Shown here: piece after piece, positions 1-5,872 of the stretch | How positions within the stretch are numbered: the first letter of the stretch is position 1 | Layout: the number at the start of each line of letters is the position of its first letter | Source of the DNA: Thermoleophilaceae bacterium | GTDB lineage: Bacteria; Actinomycetota; Thermoleophilia; Solirubrobacterales; Thermoleophilaceae | Length of the DNA: 8,174 nucleotides | Assembly (NCBI GenBank): GCA_013811765.1 | Contig: JACCUO010000315.1 | Span: forward strand, 1-8,174 | Direction of reading: 5' to 3' | Position numbers and translations under genes: made by a program | Notes under the pieces: generated by a model | Told to the model about the DNA's origin: nothing | Databases searched by the model: none | Seen by the model: the letters and a program-made list of their open reading frames with translations, nothing else

Positions 1-265
1 CCCTGTTGCCACTGGACGAGCGAGGCGAGGGTTACGGCGAGCAGGACGCTGAGCGAGATCAGCACCCCCCGGCGGCGGGACTCGCCCGCGCGCGCGTCGG
101 GGAGACAGGGAAGCAGCGCCAGCGCGATCGCCGCCGCCGGCGCCACGTAGCGGACGTTCCACTCGAACGCGATCGGCATCCCCTCCTCCCCGGCGGCGGT
201 CAGCGGGGTGAACAGATAGGCGAGAACGGTGAACGCCACCACGGCACCGAGCATGCGCAGCAGCG
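1..265 (-). other. Membrane glycosyltransferase-like C-terminal segment joined to thrB
   Basis: This is the part of the thrB frame that does not look like homoserine kinase. It contains three hydrophobic stretches separated by an acidic Gly-rich loop (TAAGEEG at residues 220-226), the motif [10 protein letters not shown], and a basic loop (ESRRRG at 259-264). This pattern resembles C-terminal regions of multi-spanning GT39/GT-C type glycosyltransferases of actinobacteria, which often carry an N-x-RY-x-x-PA signature before a membrane helix. The family call comes from memory of such sequences and is tentative; that it is a membrane segment is clear from composition. The protein must continue left of base 1. 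Confidence 0.5.
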
Positions 266-857
266 GCTCTCCACCTCGTGCGAGACCCAGCACAAGCAGC
301 GACGCGTGCGCCAAGTTGTGCACGGCGTCGGCGAGAGGGGTCTCTGCCGGCAGGGCGGCCCGCGCGTCGGCGGTGGGCACCGCCCCGGGGGGCGTGGCCA
401 GCACGCCCTCGAGGCCGGCCGGCGGGTCGAAGCGCGCCGGCTCCCCTCCGGCGCACACCACGAACCCGCCGTAGATCGCGGCCGCCACGTTGTCCGGATG
501 GCCTTCGAGCTCACACGCCAGCTCGAAGACCGACGCGTCCAATTCGAACATATGGTCCGCGGCGGTCAGGCCGGCCACGATCGCGGCCGCGCTGGAGCCG
601 AGCCCCGCCCCGGGCGGAATCTCCGAGCGGATCCTGAAGGAGAGCCCGTCGGCCGGCCTGAGCTTCTCGAAGGCGCGCACGCAAAGGTTGGAACGGTCGA
701 GCGCCACGCCCGGCACATCACACTCCACGGTGAGCTCGCCGCCGGTCTCGGTGACCTCCAGCTCGAGACCGAGCGAGAGCGCCGCGGCCAGGACGTCGTA
801 CCCCGGTCCGAGGTTGGCCGAGGAGGCCGGCACCCGCACCCGGCGGCGGCGGTTCAC
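1..857 (-). CDS. thrB: Homoserine kinase N-terminal part fused in frame to a membrane-protein tail (partial, runs off left edge)
   Basis: Homoserine kinase phosphorylates homoserine with ATP in the cytoplasm; ThrC then uses the product. The GTG start at 857 overlaps the thrC stop by 4 bp (GTGA). Residues 10-21 ([12 protein letters not shown]) match the family N-terminus, residues 81-91 ([11 protein letters not shown]) are the GHMP-kinase ATP loop, and GHPDNV at 119-124 with [10 protein letters not shown] at 161-170 are further homoserine kinase landmarks. Homology fades around residues 187-203 ([17 protein letters not shown]). The expected LHQPYR-like segment and the C-terminal GHMP domain with its SGAGP motif are absent. 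Instead the same open frame encodes hydrophobic segments at about 203-219, 238-252 and 265-282, with [10 protein letters not shown] at 231-240. No stop occurs down to base 1. A normal enzyme of about 300 residues would have ended near here, so as written it is unlikely to be an active kinase. I infer a rearrangement or assembly chimera. Confidence 0.85.
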   Translation of the reverse strand, partial: MNRRRRVRVPASSANLGPGYDVLAAALSLGLELEVTETGGELTVECDVPGVALDRSNLCVRAFEKLRPADGLSFRIRSEIPPGAGLGSSAAAIVAGLTAADHMFELDASVFELACELEGHPDNVAAAIYGGFVVCAGGEPARFDPPAGLEGVLATPPGAVPTADARAALPAETPLADAVHNLAHASLLVLGLARGGEPLLRMLGAVVAFTVLAYLFTPLTAAGEEGMPIAFEWNVRYVAPAAAIALALLPCLPDARAGESRRRGVLISLSVLLAVTLASLVQWQQ

Positions 858-1852
858 CCGCGCTCCATGACCGCCGCCTCCACGCGCTCGATCTCCGGCT
901 CGCAGGGGATCACCGAGGCCGCGCGGCGCATAGCCGTCTGAGGATCCTTGAGCCCATGGCCGGTGAGCACGCATACCACCCGACCTTCGGCCCCGTACTT
1001 GAGCAGGCCCGCCACCGAGGCCGCCGACGCGGGCTCGCAGAACACCCCTTCGCGCGCGCCCAGAAGGGTGTACGCGTCGAGGATCTCGTCGTCGGTCACG
1101 GCACGTACCTCCCCGCGCGAGGCGGTGAAGGCGTTCATCGCGTCCTCCCAGCGCGCGGGATTCCCGATCCGGATGGCGGAAGCCACCGTCTCCGGCTCCT
1201 CGACGGGCGCACCCTCCACCAGCGGCGCCGCCCCGGCCGCCTGATAGCCGTGCAGGCGGGGTCCGCTGCCGTCCTCCTGGAACCCGCGCCACCACGCCGT
1301 CACATTCCCCGCGTTGCCCACCGGGATGCAGAGCACGTCCGGCGCCTCGCCGAGCTGGTCTGAGACCTCGAAGGCTCCGGTCTTCTGGCCCTCGATGCGG
1401 TAGTCGTTGACGGAGTTGACGAGCGCGATGGGGTGGCGCTTTGCGAGCTCGCGCACCAGCTCGAGCGCCTGGTCGAAGTTGCCGCGCAGCGCGATCACGC
1501 GCGCCCCGTGCATCAGCGCCTGCGCGAGCTTGCCCGTGGCGATCTTGCCCTCGGGCACAATCACCGCTCCGCGCAGCCCCGCCCGCGCCGCGTAGGCCGC
1601 CGCGCTGGCCGCAGTGTTCCCCGTGGAGGCGCACACGACAGCCTTGGCACCTTCCTGGAGGGCCGCCGACACCGCCACCGTCATCCCCCTGTCCTTGAAC
1701 GATCCGGTGGGGTTTGCCCCCTCGATCTTCAGGTAGACCTCGCAACCACTGCGCTCGGACAGGAAGGGGGCGGGCACGAGCGGCGTGTCACCCTCGTCGA
1801 GCGTGACGCGCTGCTCCACCGGGAGCCGGTCGGCGTAGCGCCAGAGGCTCAG
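854..1852 (-). CDS. thrC: Threonine synthase
   Basis: This is a PLP enzyme that converts O-phosphohomoserine to threonine and phosphate, the last step of the pathway. Numbered from the CTG at 1852 (332 residues), [10 protein letters not shown] holds the PLP lysine at K53, ASTGNTAAS follows, and IPVGNAGN is the phosphate-binding glycine loop; GHGLKDP lies near the C-terminus. The first ATG/GTG/TTG in frame is the GTG at 1819 (321 residues), but the frame just upstream reads [12 protein letters not shown], which looks like the usual ThrC lead-in before the T-L-x-E-G-D-T-P-L motif. No ATG, GTG or TTG exists between 1819 and an in-frame stop upstream inside hom. A GAGG sits 8 nt before the CTG, while the GTG lacks a ribosome site, so I prefer CTG; 1819 is the conservative alternative. 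The gene lies 10 bp after hom and overlaps thrB by 4 bp. Confidence 0.93.
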   Translation of the reverse strand: MSLWRYADRLPVEQRVTLDEGDTPLVPAPFLSERSGCEVYLKIEGANPTGSFKDRGMTVAVSAALQEGAKAVVCASTGNTAASAAAYAARAGLRGAVIVPEGKIATGKLAQALMHGARVIALRGNFDQALELVRELAKRHPIALVNSVNDYRIEGQKTGAFEVSDQLGEAPDVLCIPVGNAGNVTAWWRGFQEDGSGPRLHGYQAAGAAPLVEGAPVEEPETVASAIRIGNPARWEDAMNAFTASRGEVRAVTDDEILDAYTLLGAREGVFCEPASAASVAGLLKYGAEGRVVCVLTGHGLKDPQTAMRRAASVIPCEPEIERVEAAVMERG

Positions 1853-1860
1853 GGCGACGA

Positions 1861-1864
1861 CCTC
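1861..1864 (-). promoter_or_regulatory. Ribosome binding site for thrC that favours the CTG start
   Basis: On the minus strand the hom stop TGA is followed by GG, giving GAGG, with 8 nt to CTG at 1852. There is no comparable purine tract before the GTG at 1819, where the preceding bases are C-rich. This decides the thrC start in favour of CTG, short of experimental proof. Confidence 0.5.
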
Positions 1865-3098
1865 ACTCGAATACCTCGGCGATCACCCGGATCACGCGCG
1901 GCGTGGAACGCACGAAGTCGAGCCGCCCGATCAGGTCGACCGCCGCGCGGAAGCGCGACTCGAGCACGGGATGCATGACCATCGCGAGCCGGGCGTCCTC
2001 GCCGATGCCCTTCTGCACCACGGACTCGATCGAGACCCCCTGGAGACCGAGGATCTCCGCCACCTGGGCGAGCACGCCGGGGTGGTCCGCCACCTCCACG
2101 TGCAGGTAGAAGGCCGACTCGACGTCGGTTACGAGCGGGAGGCGCTCTGCCGGCGCCGGGTTGAACGCCGGGGGGATCATCGCCGAGACCACGTCACCGA
2201 GCACCGCCGAGGCGGTCTGGCTTCCACCGGCGCCGGGGCCGGAGAGCGTGATCTCCGTGATCGCCGGAGACTCGATCGTGACCGCGTTGAAAGAGCCGTT
2301 GACGGCGGCAAGGGGGTGTCCGGCGTAGAGGAATGCGGGATACACCTGAACGGCCAGACCGTCCCCGCGCCGCTCGGCGCTGCCGATCAGCTTCAGCGAC
2401 AAACCGAGCTCCTTCGCATATGCGATGTCATCGGCGGTGATGGTCTCGATCCCCTCGTACGGGACCTCATCCAGGTGCACGAGGGCCCCGAAGGCCAGCC
2501 GCGCGAGGATCGCCATCTTGGCGGCGGCGTCCTTGCCGGTGACGTCCTCGGTGGGGTCGGCCTCGGCGTAGCCCAGCGCCTGGGCGTCGCGAAGGGCGTC
2601 CTCGTAGGAGGCTCCGGTACGTTCCATCGCGGTGAGGATGAAGTTCGTGGTGCCGTTGACGATGCCGTGGACCCGCTCGATGTGGGCGGCCGCCAGGGTC
2701 TCCCCGATCACACGGATGGCGGGCACGACGCCCGCCACGGCCGCCTCGTAGCGCAGCTGCGCGCCCGAGGCCCGGGCGGCCTCGAAGAGCTCCTCGCCGT
2801 GCCTGGACAGAAGCTGCTTGTTGGCCGTCACCAGGTGCCGCCCGCCGCGGAGCGCCTGCAGCGCATACCCGAGGGCGGGATCGGTTCCACCGATCAGCTC
2901 GACGATCAGATCGCTGCGCTCGAGGATCTCGGCGAAGTCCCCCCCGCTGCGGGTGAGCACCCCTGCGACCTCCGGGCGCTGCCCAACTTCGGCGGCCACC
3001 GCGTCCGCCCTCTCCTCAAGCAGCTCGCGGAAGGCCGCGCCCACGGTGCCGTGGCCAAGAAGCCCGACCCGGAAGGGCCGCGCCGGGCTAGCGGTCAC
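1863..3098 (-). CDS. hom: Homoserine dehydrogenase with C-terminal ACT domain
   Basis: Hom reduces aspartate semialdehyde to homoserine with NAD(P)H, the branch point toward threonine and methionine. From the chosen start, GTG at 3098 (411 residues), GLLGHGTVG at 12-20 is the Rossmann GxGxxG loop. NGTTNFIL is the substrate-domain signature, and [16 protein letters not shown] holds the conserved acidic and lysine catalytic residues. Residues from about 330 ([17 protein letters not shown]) to the end form an ACT domain, usually the site of threonine feedback inhibition. The length matches the family (about 410-435). A longer frame opens at ATG 3146, but it would add 16 low-complexity residues and overlap lysA by 59 bp. 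The GTG gives an 11-bp overlap and begins just before the Rossmann fold. No strong ribosome site is visible, consistent with coupling to lysA translation. Confidence 0.95.
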   Translation of the reverse strand: MTASPARPFRVGLLGHGTVGAAFRELLEERADAVAAEVGQRPEVAGVLTRSGGDFAEILERSDLIVELIGGTDPALGYALQALRGGRHLVTANKQLLSRHGEELFEAARASGAQLRYEAAVAGVVPAIRVIGETLAAAHIERVHGIVNGTTNFILTAMERTGASYEDALRDAQALGYAEADPTEDVTGKDAAAKMAILARLAFGALVHLDEVPYEGIETITADDIAYAKELGLSLKLIGSAERRGDGLAVQVYPAFLYAGHPLAAVNGSFNAVTIESPAITEITLSGPGAGGSQTASAVLGDVVSAMIPPAFNPAPAERLPLVTDVESAFYLHVEVADHPGVLAQVAEILGLQGVSIESVVQKGIGEDARLAMVMHPVLESRFRAAVDLIGRLDFVRSTPRVIRVIAEVFE

Positions 3099-4380
3099 GG
3101 AGCGTGAGGTCGTCGTAGGTCTCGCGCCGCACGACGACGCGGGCATCGCCGCCGCGGCAGAAGATCACCGGGGGACGGCGCACGGCGTTGTAGTTGCTGG
3201 CCATCGCGTGACCATAGGCGCCGGTGGCTGGGATCACGAGGACGTCGCCGGGGCTGGGATCCTCGAGTGCCGCCTCCCGCACGAGGACGTCTCCGGACTC
3301 GCAGTGCATCCCCGCGATCCGGCAGGGCGTGGAGTCTCCGAAGCGGGCGGCGAGGTCGGCCTCGTAGGTGGCGCCGTAGAGCATCGGGCGAATGTTGTCG
3401 GCCATGCCCCCGTCGACCGACACGTAGGTCCGCACGCCGGGGATCTCCTTGACGGTGCCCACTGTGTAGAGGGACACCCCCGCGTTGCCGACGAGCGAGC
3501 GGCCGGGCTCGCACAGCACGGTCACGCCCTCCGGGGCGCCGCGCAGCATCGCCTCGGCGTAGTCGTCGGCGGTCGGCGGATGATCGTCGCGGGTGTAGGC
3601 GATTCCAAAGCCCCCTCCCATGTTGAGCAGGGGCAGTTCGCCGATCTGCACCAGCACCTCGGCGAGCGCCTCGTAGACGTCGAGCGCGTAGACCTGCGAG
3701 CCGATGTGCGCGTGCAGGCCGCGCAGCACCAGGCCCGCGTCCGCGCAGCGCTCGATCGCCCGCGGCACGTGCGCCATCGGGATCCCGAACTTGGAGTCCG
3801 CCTGGCCGGTCCGAATCGAGGTGTGGGTGTCCGGCTCGATCCCCGGAGTCACGCGCAGCAGCACCCGCTGCGCGGCCCCGGCGGCGAGCCGCTCGAGGCG
3901 TTCGATCTCGTCAAAGGAGTCGACCACGATGTGCCCGACGCCGGCGGCGAGCGCCTCCTCCAGCTCGCGCTCGCTCTTGTTGTTGCCGTGCATGTAGATC
4001 CGGCCTGGCTGAAAGCCGCCCTTCAACGCCAGGTGGAGCTCGCCGCCCGAGGCCACGTCACATCCCAGCCCGACCTCGGCGAAGAGACGCATTGCAGCCG
4101 TGCAGGGGAACGCCTTGCTGGCGTAGAGGACCTCGAAGCTCTCCGTTCTGCGCGCGAAGGCGGCCATCGTGGCGCGCGCCCGCTCGCGCATGTCGTCCTC
4201 GGCGTAGACGTAGGCGGGGGTGCCGAACTCGCGTGCCAGCTCCAGTGCATCGCAGCCGCCGATCTCGAGCCTTCCCCCGGCGCCCAGGCGTGACCCCAGT
4301 GGATAGACGTGCGCCAGCCCGCCGGGCAAGCGTGACTCGCCGGCATCGACCAACGCCTGGTCCGCGTTCTCCTGGGTCAT
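3088..4380 (-). CDS. lysA: Diaminopimelate decarboxylase
   Basis: LysA removes CO2 from meso-diaminopimelate to give L-lysine, using PLP. The 430-residue length is normal. In order: GTPAYVYAEDD at 53-63; YASKAF with the PLP Schiff-base lysine at K89; HAHIGSQ (PLP-facing histidine and substrate loop); GGGFGIAY, a glycine-rich phosphate-binding loop; CEPGRSLVGNAG; and CESGD, the catalytic cysteine contributed across the dimer. MASNYN near the C-terminus supplies the conserved tyrosine. The ATG at 4380 precedes about 25 poorly conserved residues before VYPLGSR, so a shorter product is possible, though I see no better start. It is first in the lysA-hom-thrC-thrB operon and lies 13 bp from a divergent hydrolase start. 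Co-transcription with threonine genes is common in actinobacteria. Confidence 0.96.
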   Translation of the reverse strand: MTQENADQALVDAGESRLPGGLAHVYPLGSRLGAGGRLEIGGCDALELAREFGTPAYVYAEDDMRERARATMAAFARRTESFEVLYASKAFPCTAAMRLFAEVGLGCDVASGGELHLALKGGFQPGRIYMHGNNKSERELEEALAAGVGHIVVDSFDEIERLERLAAGAAQRVLLRVTPGIEPDTHTSIRTGQADSKFGIPMAHVPRAIERCADAGLVLRGLHAHIGSQVYALDVYEALAEVLVQIGELPLLNMGGGFGIAYTRDDHPPTADDYAEAMLRGAPEGVTVLCEPGRSLVGNAGVSLYTVGTVKEIPGVRTYVSVDGGMADNIRPMLYGATYEADLAARFGDSTPCRIAGMHCESGDVLVREAALEDPSPGDVLVIPATGAYGHAMASNYNAVRRPPVIFCRGGDARVVVRRETYDDLTLRDR

Positions 4381-4396
4381 AGGCTTGGCGATTATG
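4380..4396. promoter_or_regulatory. Possible overlapping divergent -10 elements for lysA and the hydrolase
   Basis: Only 13 bp separate the two divergent start codons. On the minus strand, bases 4396-4391 read CATAAT (5 of 6 to TATAAT), 10 nt before the lysA ATG, which would give a 5' leader of only about 4 nt. On the plus strand, TAGGCT at 4380-4385 fits TAnnnT and is 8 nt before the ATG at 4394, compatible with a leaderless message. Each hexamer overlaps the other gene's start codon. No convincing -35 is visible for either, so this is tentative. Confidence 0.3.
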
Positions 4397-5104
4397 AAGC
4401 ACGCCCCCCCACACCCACCCGAGTTGGGCGAGCACGAGGGGCTGGCCTACGCCCTGTTTCTCCCCGGCGACAAGCCGAGCGCCGGGGTGGTGATCCTGCA
4501 CGGCGCCGGTTCTGCGAAGGAGAGCCACTTCGACTTCGGGCGCCTGTGCCGGGAGGCGGGGATGGCCGCCCTCGCCTACGACGCCCGCGGGCACGGCCGC
4601 TCGAAGGGTGCCTTCGGCCCGTCGGCGGTCGACGACGCGGTGGCCATGTGCTCACTGCTGAGGGAGCACGCGCCGCGCGTGGCGCTGCGCGGCTCAAGCC
4701 TTGGCGGCTGCTTTGCCATTCACGCGGCGGCGGCAGACCCCGAGGTCTCTGCCGTCGTGGCCATCTGCCCCGCGCCGGAGGACCTCCTGCGCCGCGGCCT
4801 GGACTCGGGCGACCTCCAGGGTTTCGAGGCCGACCGCGAGGCGCTCGACCCCTTCCTCGAAGACCTCGACCTGCTCGACGCCGTCGCGAAACTCGGAGGC
4901 AGGACCGCTCTACTGCTGCTACACGCCCGCGGCGACGAGCAGGTGCCCTACACGGTCAGTGAAGGACTCCACGCCGCCGCGCACGAGCCCAAGCGTCTGA
5001 TCCTCTTCCCTGGCGGTCACCACCGCTCGCTGCAGCACGACCTGGAGGTTCAGAACCTCACGGTGCGCTTCATCCTGGCCGCGGGTGGTCCGGGCCGCGC
5101 CTGA
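4394..5104 (+). CDS. Alpha/beta hydrolase (serine hydrolase fold, substrate unknown)
   Basis: This is a single-domain, probably cytoplasmic alpha/beta hydrolase of 236 residues with no signal peptide. VVILHGAGSAKESH (32-45) carries the His-Gly oxyanion-hole element. AYDARGHGRS (61-70) is the conserved strand-loop after beta-4. GSSLGG (100-105) is the nucleophile elbow with S102. LLHARGDEQVP (175-185) presents the likely acid D181, and FPGGHHRSLQHD (205-216) the catalytic histidine, H209 or H210. All triad positions are present, so it should be active. The closest pattern is the dienelactone-hydrolase/acyl-peptidase-like group of small esterases; the substrate cannot be read from sequence. I chose ATG 4394; a TTG at 4385 would add three residues. 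It is transcribed away from lysA and converges on the glycine-rich protein gene, so it is probably a single-gene unit. Confidence 0.88.
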   Translation: MKHAPPHPPELGEHEGLAYALFLPGDKPSAGVVILHGAGSAKESHFDFGRLCREAGMAALAYDARGHGRSKGAFGPSAVDDAVAMCSLLREHAPRVALRGSSLGGCFAIHAAAADPEVSAVVAICPAPEDLLRRGLDSGDLQGFEADREALDPFLEDLDLLDAVAKLGGRTALLLLHARGDEQVPYTVSEGLHAAAHEPKRLILFPGGHHRSLQHDLEVQNLTVRFILAAGGPGRA

Positions 5105-5121
5105 GTCAGGGCCCCCCGGAC
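5088..5121 (+). terminator. Possible hairpin after the hydrolase
   Basis: GTCCGGG (5088-5094) can pair with CCCGGAC (5115-5121), a perfect 7-bp GC-rich stem with a 20-nt loop that contains the hydrolase stop. There is no T-tract. It may act as a weak terminator or simply reflect the GC-rich junction, and it would compete with the neighbouring hairpin at 5122-5148. Confidence 0.3.
5093..5111 (+). repeat. 19-bp direct repeat, copy 1 (spans hydrolase stop)
   Basis: GGCCGCGCCTGAGTCAGGG occurs here and again exactly 29 bp downstream with no mismatch. It contains the palindrome CCTGA-G-TCAGG (5100-5110), which places a TGA on both strands. The hydrolase stop TGA (5102-5104) lies in this copy. Confidence 0.9.
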
Positions 5122-5140
5122 GGCCGCGCCTGAGTCAGGG
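5122..5140 (+). repeat. 19-bp direct repeat, copy 2 (spans stop of glycine-rich protein gene)
   Basis: This is an exact copy of 5093-5111 at a 29-bp period. The reverse-strand stop (TCA at 5135-5137) of the convergent gene is in this copy, so the two convergent genes each end inside one copy of the same repeat. Confidence 0.9.
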
Positions 5141-5148
5141 GCGCGGCT
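5122..5148. terminator. GC-rich hairpin between convergent genes, candidate bidirectional terminator
   Basis: CCGCGCC (5124-5130) pairs perfectly with GGCGCGG (5140-5146) around a 9-nt loop. The stem extends by G5123-C5147 and a G-T pair. It lies at the end of both convergent genes and is symmetric enough to serve both directions. It lacks a T-tract, as is usual for actinobacterial hairpin terminators. Function is inferred from position and stem strength only. Confidence 0.5.
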
Positions 5149-5740
5149 CGCCAAGATCGCGCAGCAGCTCGGAGAGTGCTCCGCCTGCGTTGGTCAGCAG
5201 CTGGCCGGCCCCCGGGTTGAGCGGACGCACCGCGTTTCCGAGGCCGCCGGTGAGCCCTTGCGTGGTGTCCCCCAGACCCTCGGTGAGGCGCCTGACCTCG
5301 CCGGAGACGGGCGTCTCCGGCAGTAGGCCGCCGGACGGCTCGGAAGTCGGGAGAGGCGCTCCCGGATCTCCCGTCACCTGCGGGAGATCTCGAAATCCGC
5401 CTCCTCCGCCGCCGCCGCCGCCGCCGATGATCCCTGCGGGAACACGGGCATCCAGCGAGCCGGCGGGTGTCACCGCGCCCGCCCCGGCTGCCGCCGTCCC
5501 GGGAGCAGGCACGCTCGCCACGGCCGCCGCGGCCGGAGAGGCGTTCAACGCCACCTGCACCGGCTCGTCCACCGACTTCGGGTCCTCAACGACCAGGTTG
5601 GCCACATCCTCGGCCGCTCCCGCCCCCGGCCAGCCCTTGAAGGCGACGAGGGCGCTCACGACGGCGAGCAGGAGCAGGGCTGAGGTCACCAGCACGGTGG
5701 TGGTGCCGAAACCGGCGATGTAGGCCTTGGGAGCGCGCAT
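5135..5740 (-). CDS. Small single-pass membrane protein, Ala/Gly/Pro-rich, unknown function
   Basis: I cannot assign a function. From ATG at 5740 (201 residues) the protein begins MRAPKAYIAGFGTTT, then a hydrophobic helix at about 14-34 (VLVTSALLLLAVVSALVAF) followed by KGWPG. This looks like a signal anchor with the N-terminus inside and the rest outside the cell. The exported part is low complexity: Ala/Pro/Val-rich at 67-105, a run of ten glycines at 106-115, a Pro/Gly/Ser stretch, and a C-terminal Gly/Leu-periodic part at 153-193 (LTEGLGDTTQGLTGGLGNAV and on) that may form amphipathic helices. Similar N-termini occur, as I recall, in uncharacterised actinobacterial proteins. A TTG at 5794 would add 18 residues, but its purine tract (GGAGGAG) directly abuts the codon with no spacing, so I prefer 5740. 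Glycine-rich sequence is encoded by GC-rich repeats but the frame is intact. Confidence 0.7.
   Translation of the reverse strand: MRAPKAYIAGFGTTTVLVTSALLLLAVVSALVAFKGWPGAGAAEDVANLVVEDPKSVDEPVQVALNASPAAAAVASVPAPGTAAAGAGAVTPAGSLDARVPAGIIGGGGGGGGGGFRDLPQVTGDPGAPLPTSEPSGGLLPETPVSGEVRRLTEGLGDTTQGLTGGLGNAVRPLNPGAGQLLTNAGGALSELLRDLGEPRP
5396..5425 (-). repeat. Trinucleotide repeat encoding ten glycines
   Basis: Ten consecutive glycine codons, including six uninterrupted GGC codons at 5408-5425, lie in the membrane-anchored protein gene. Such tracts can change length by slippage in multiples of 3, altering a flexible linker without breaking the frame. Confidence 0.85.
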
Positions 5741-5762
5741 GTGAAAGTGGGTCCTGCTCCGG

Positions 5763-5790
5763 TGGTCGGCAGGCAACCGGGAAACCTTTA
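5763..5790 (-). promoter_or_regulatory. Possible sigma-28 (FliA/WhiG)-type promoter for the membrane-protein gene
   Basis: On the minus strand TAAAGGTTT (5790-5782) resembles the -35 TAAAGTTT, and GCCGACCA (5770-5763) matches 6 of 8 of the -10 GCCGATAA. There are 16 nt between TAAA and GCCGA, against 15 in the classical spacing. The start would fall near 5756, about 16 nt before the ATG at 5740. Match and spacing are imperfect, so this is a weak candidate. Confidence 0.25.
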
Positions 5791-5843
5791 GCAACTCCTC
5801 CGGTCAGGGCGCGGCTCCTGCTGACCCGCCGGGAGCCCCTTCG

Positions 5844-5858
5844 CGAGAATGATTCTCG
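5844..5858. promoter_or_regulatory. Fur/Zur-type operator, perfect 7-1-7 inverted repeat
   Basis: CGAGAAT-G-ATTCTCG is a perfect palindrome around one central base. Fur-family repressors (Zur, Fur) are known to bind 7-1-7 repeats with an AATnATT core, such as TGAAAATGATTTTCA for actinobacterial Zur. It ends 14 bp before the ATG of a metal ABC permease and lies immediately upstream of a -10-like hexamer, so a bound repressor would block RNA polymerase. The transporter context favours Zur with zinc as co-repressor; Fur or an Mn-responsive family member is possible. Confidence 0.8.
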
Positions 5859-5860
5859 TT

Positions 5861-5866
5861 TACTCT
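5861..5866 (+). promoter_or_regulatory. -10-like hexamer of the metal transporter operon
   Basis: TACTCT fits the actinobacterial TAnnnT -10 pattern and ends 6 nt before the ATG at 5873. Transcription would then begin at or next to the start codon, giving a leaderless message, which agrees with the lack of a ribosome binding site there. The 7-1-7 operator would occupy the -35/-10 spacer. No good -35 is seen. Confidence 0.4.
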
Positions 5867-5872
5867 GTCGGG

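Noticed and set aside
6..941. Plus-strand open frame of 311 codons opposite thrB
   Set aside because: The product is Arg/Gly/His-rich low complexity, a frame shadow of the minus-strand thrB frame whose kinase motifs are unambiguous up to residue 190.
1971..3107. Plus-strand open frame of 378 codons opposite hom
   Set aside because: It is antisense to a complete homoserine dehydrogenase with Rossmann, catalytic and ACT parts; no motif of its own.
3098..3146. Longer hom start at ATG 3146
   Set aside because: It would add 16 Thr/Ser/Arg-rich residues with no family support and overlap lysA by 59 bp; GTG 3098 starts just ahead of the Rossmann loop.
2818..4293. Very long plus-strand open frame (491 codons) opposite hom and lysA
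   Set aside because: It lies antisense to two genes with complete catalytic motifs; its product is Arg/Gly/His/Val-rich without any recognisable fold. Long antisense frames are expected at this GC content.
5396..5425. GC-rich trinucleotide run considered as a CRISPR-like or regulatory repeat
   Set aside because: It is a simple codon repeat in frame within a coding sequence, with no spacers and a natural role as a glycine linker.
5849..5872. Upstream ATG at 5849 for the first permease
   Set aside because: It lies inside the operator palindrome and upstream of the likely -10, so it would probably not be transcribed, and the extra residues do not resemble permease N-termini.
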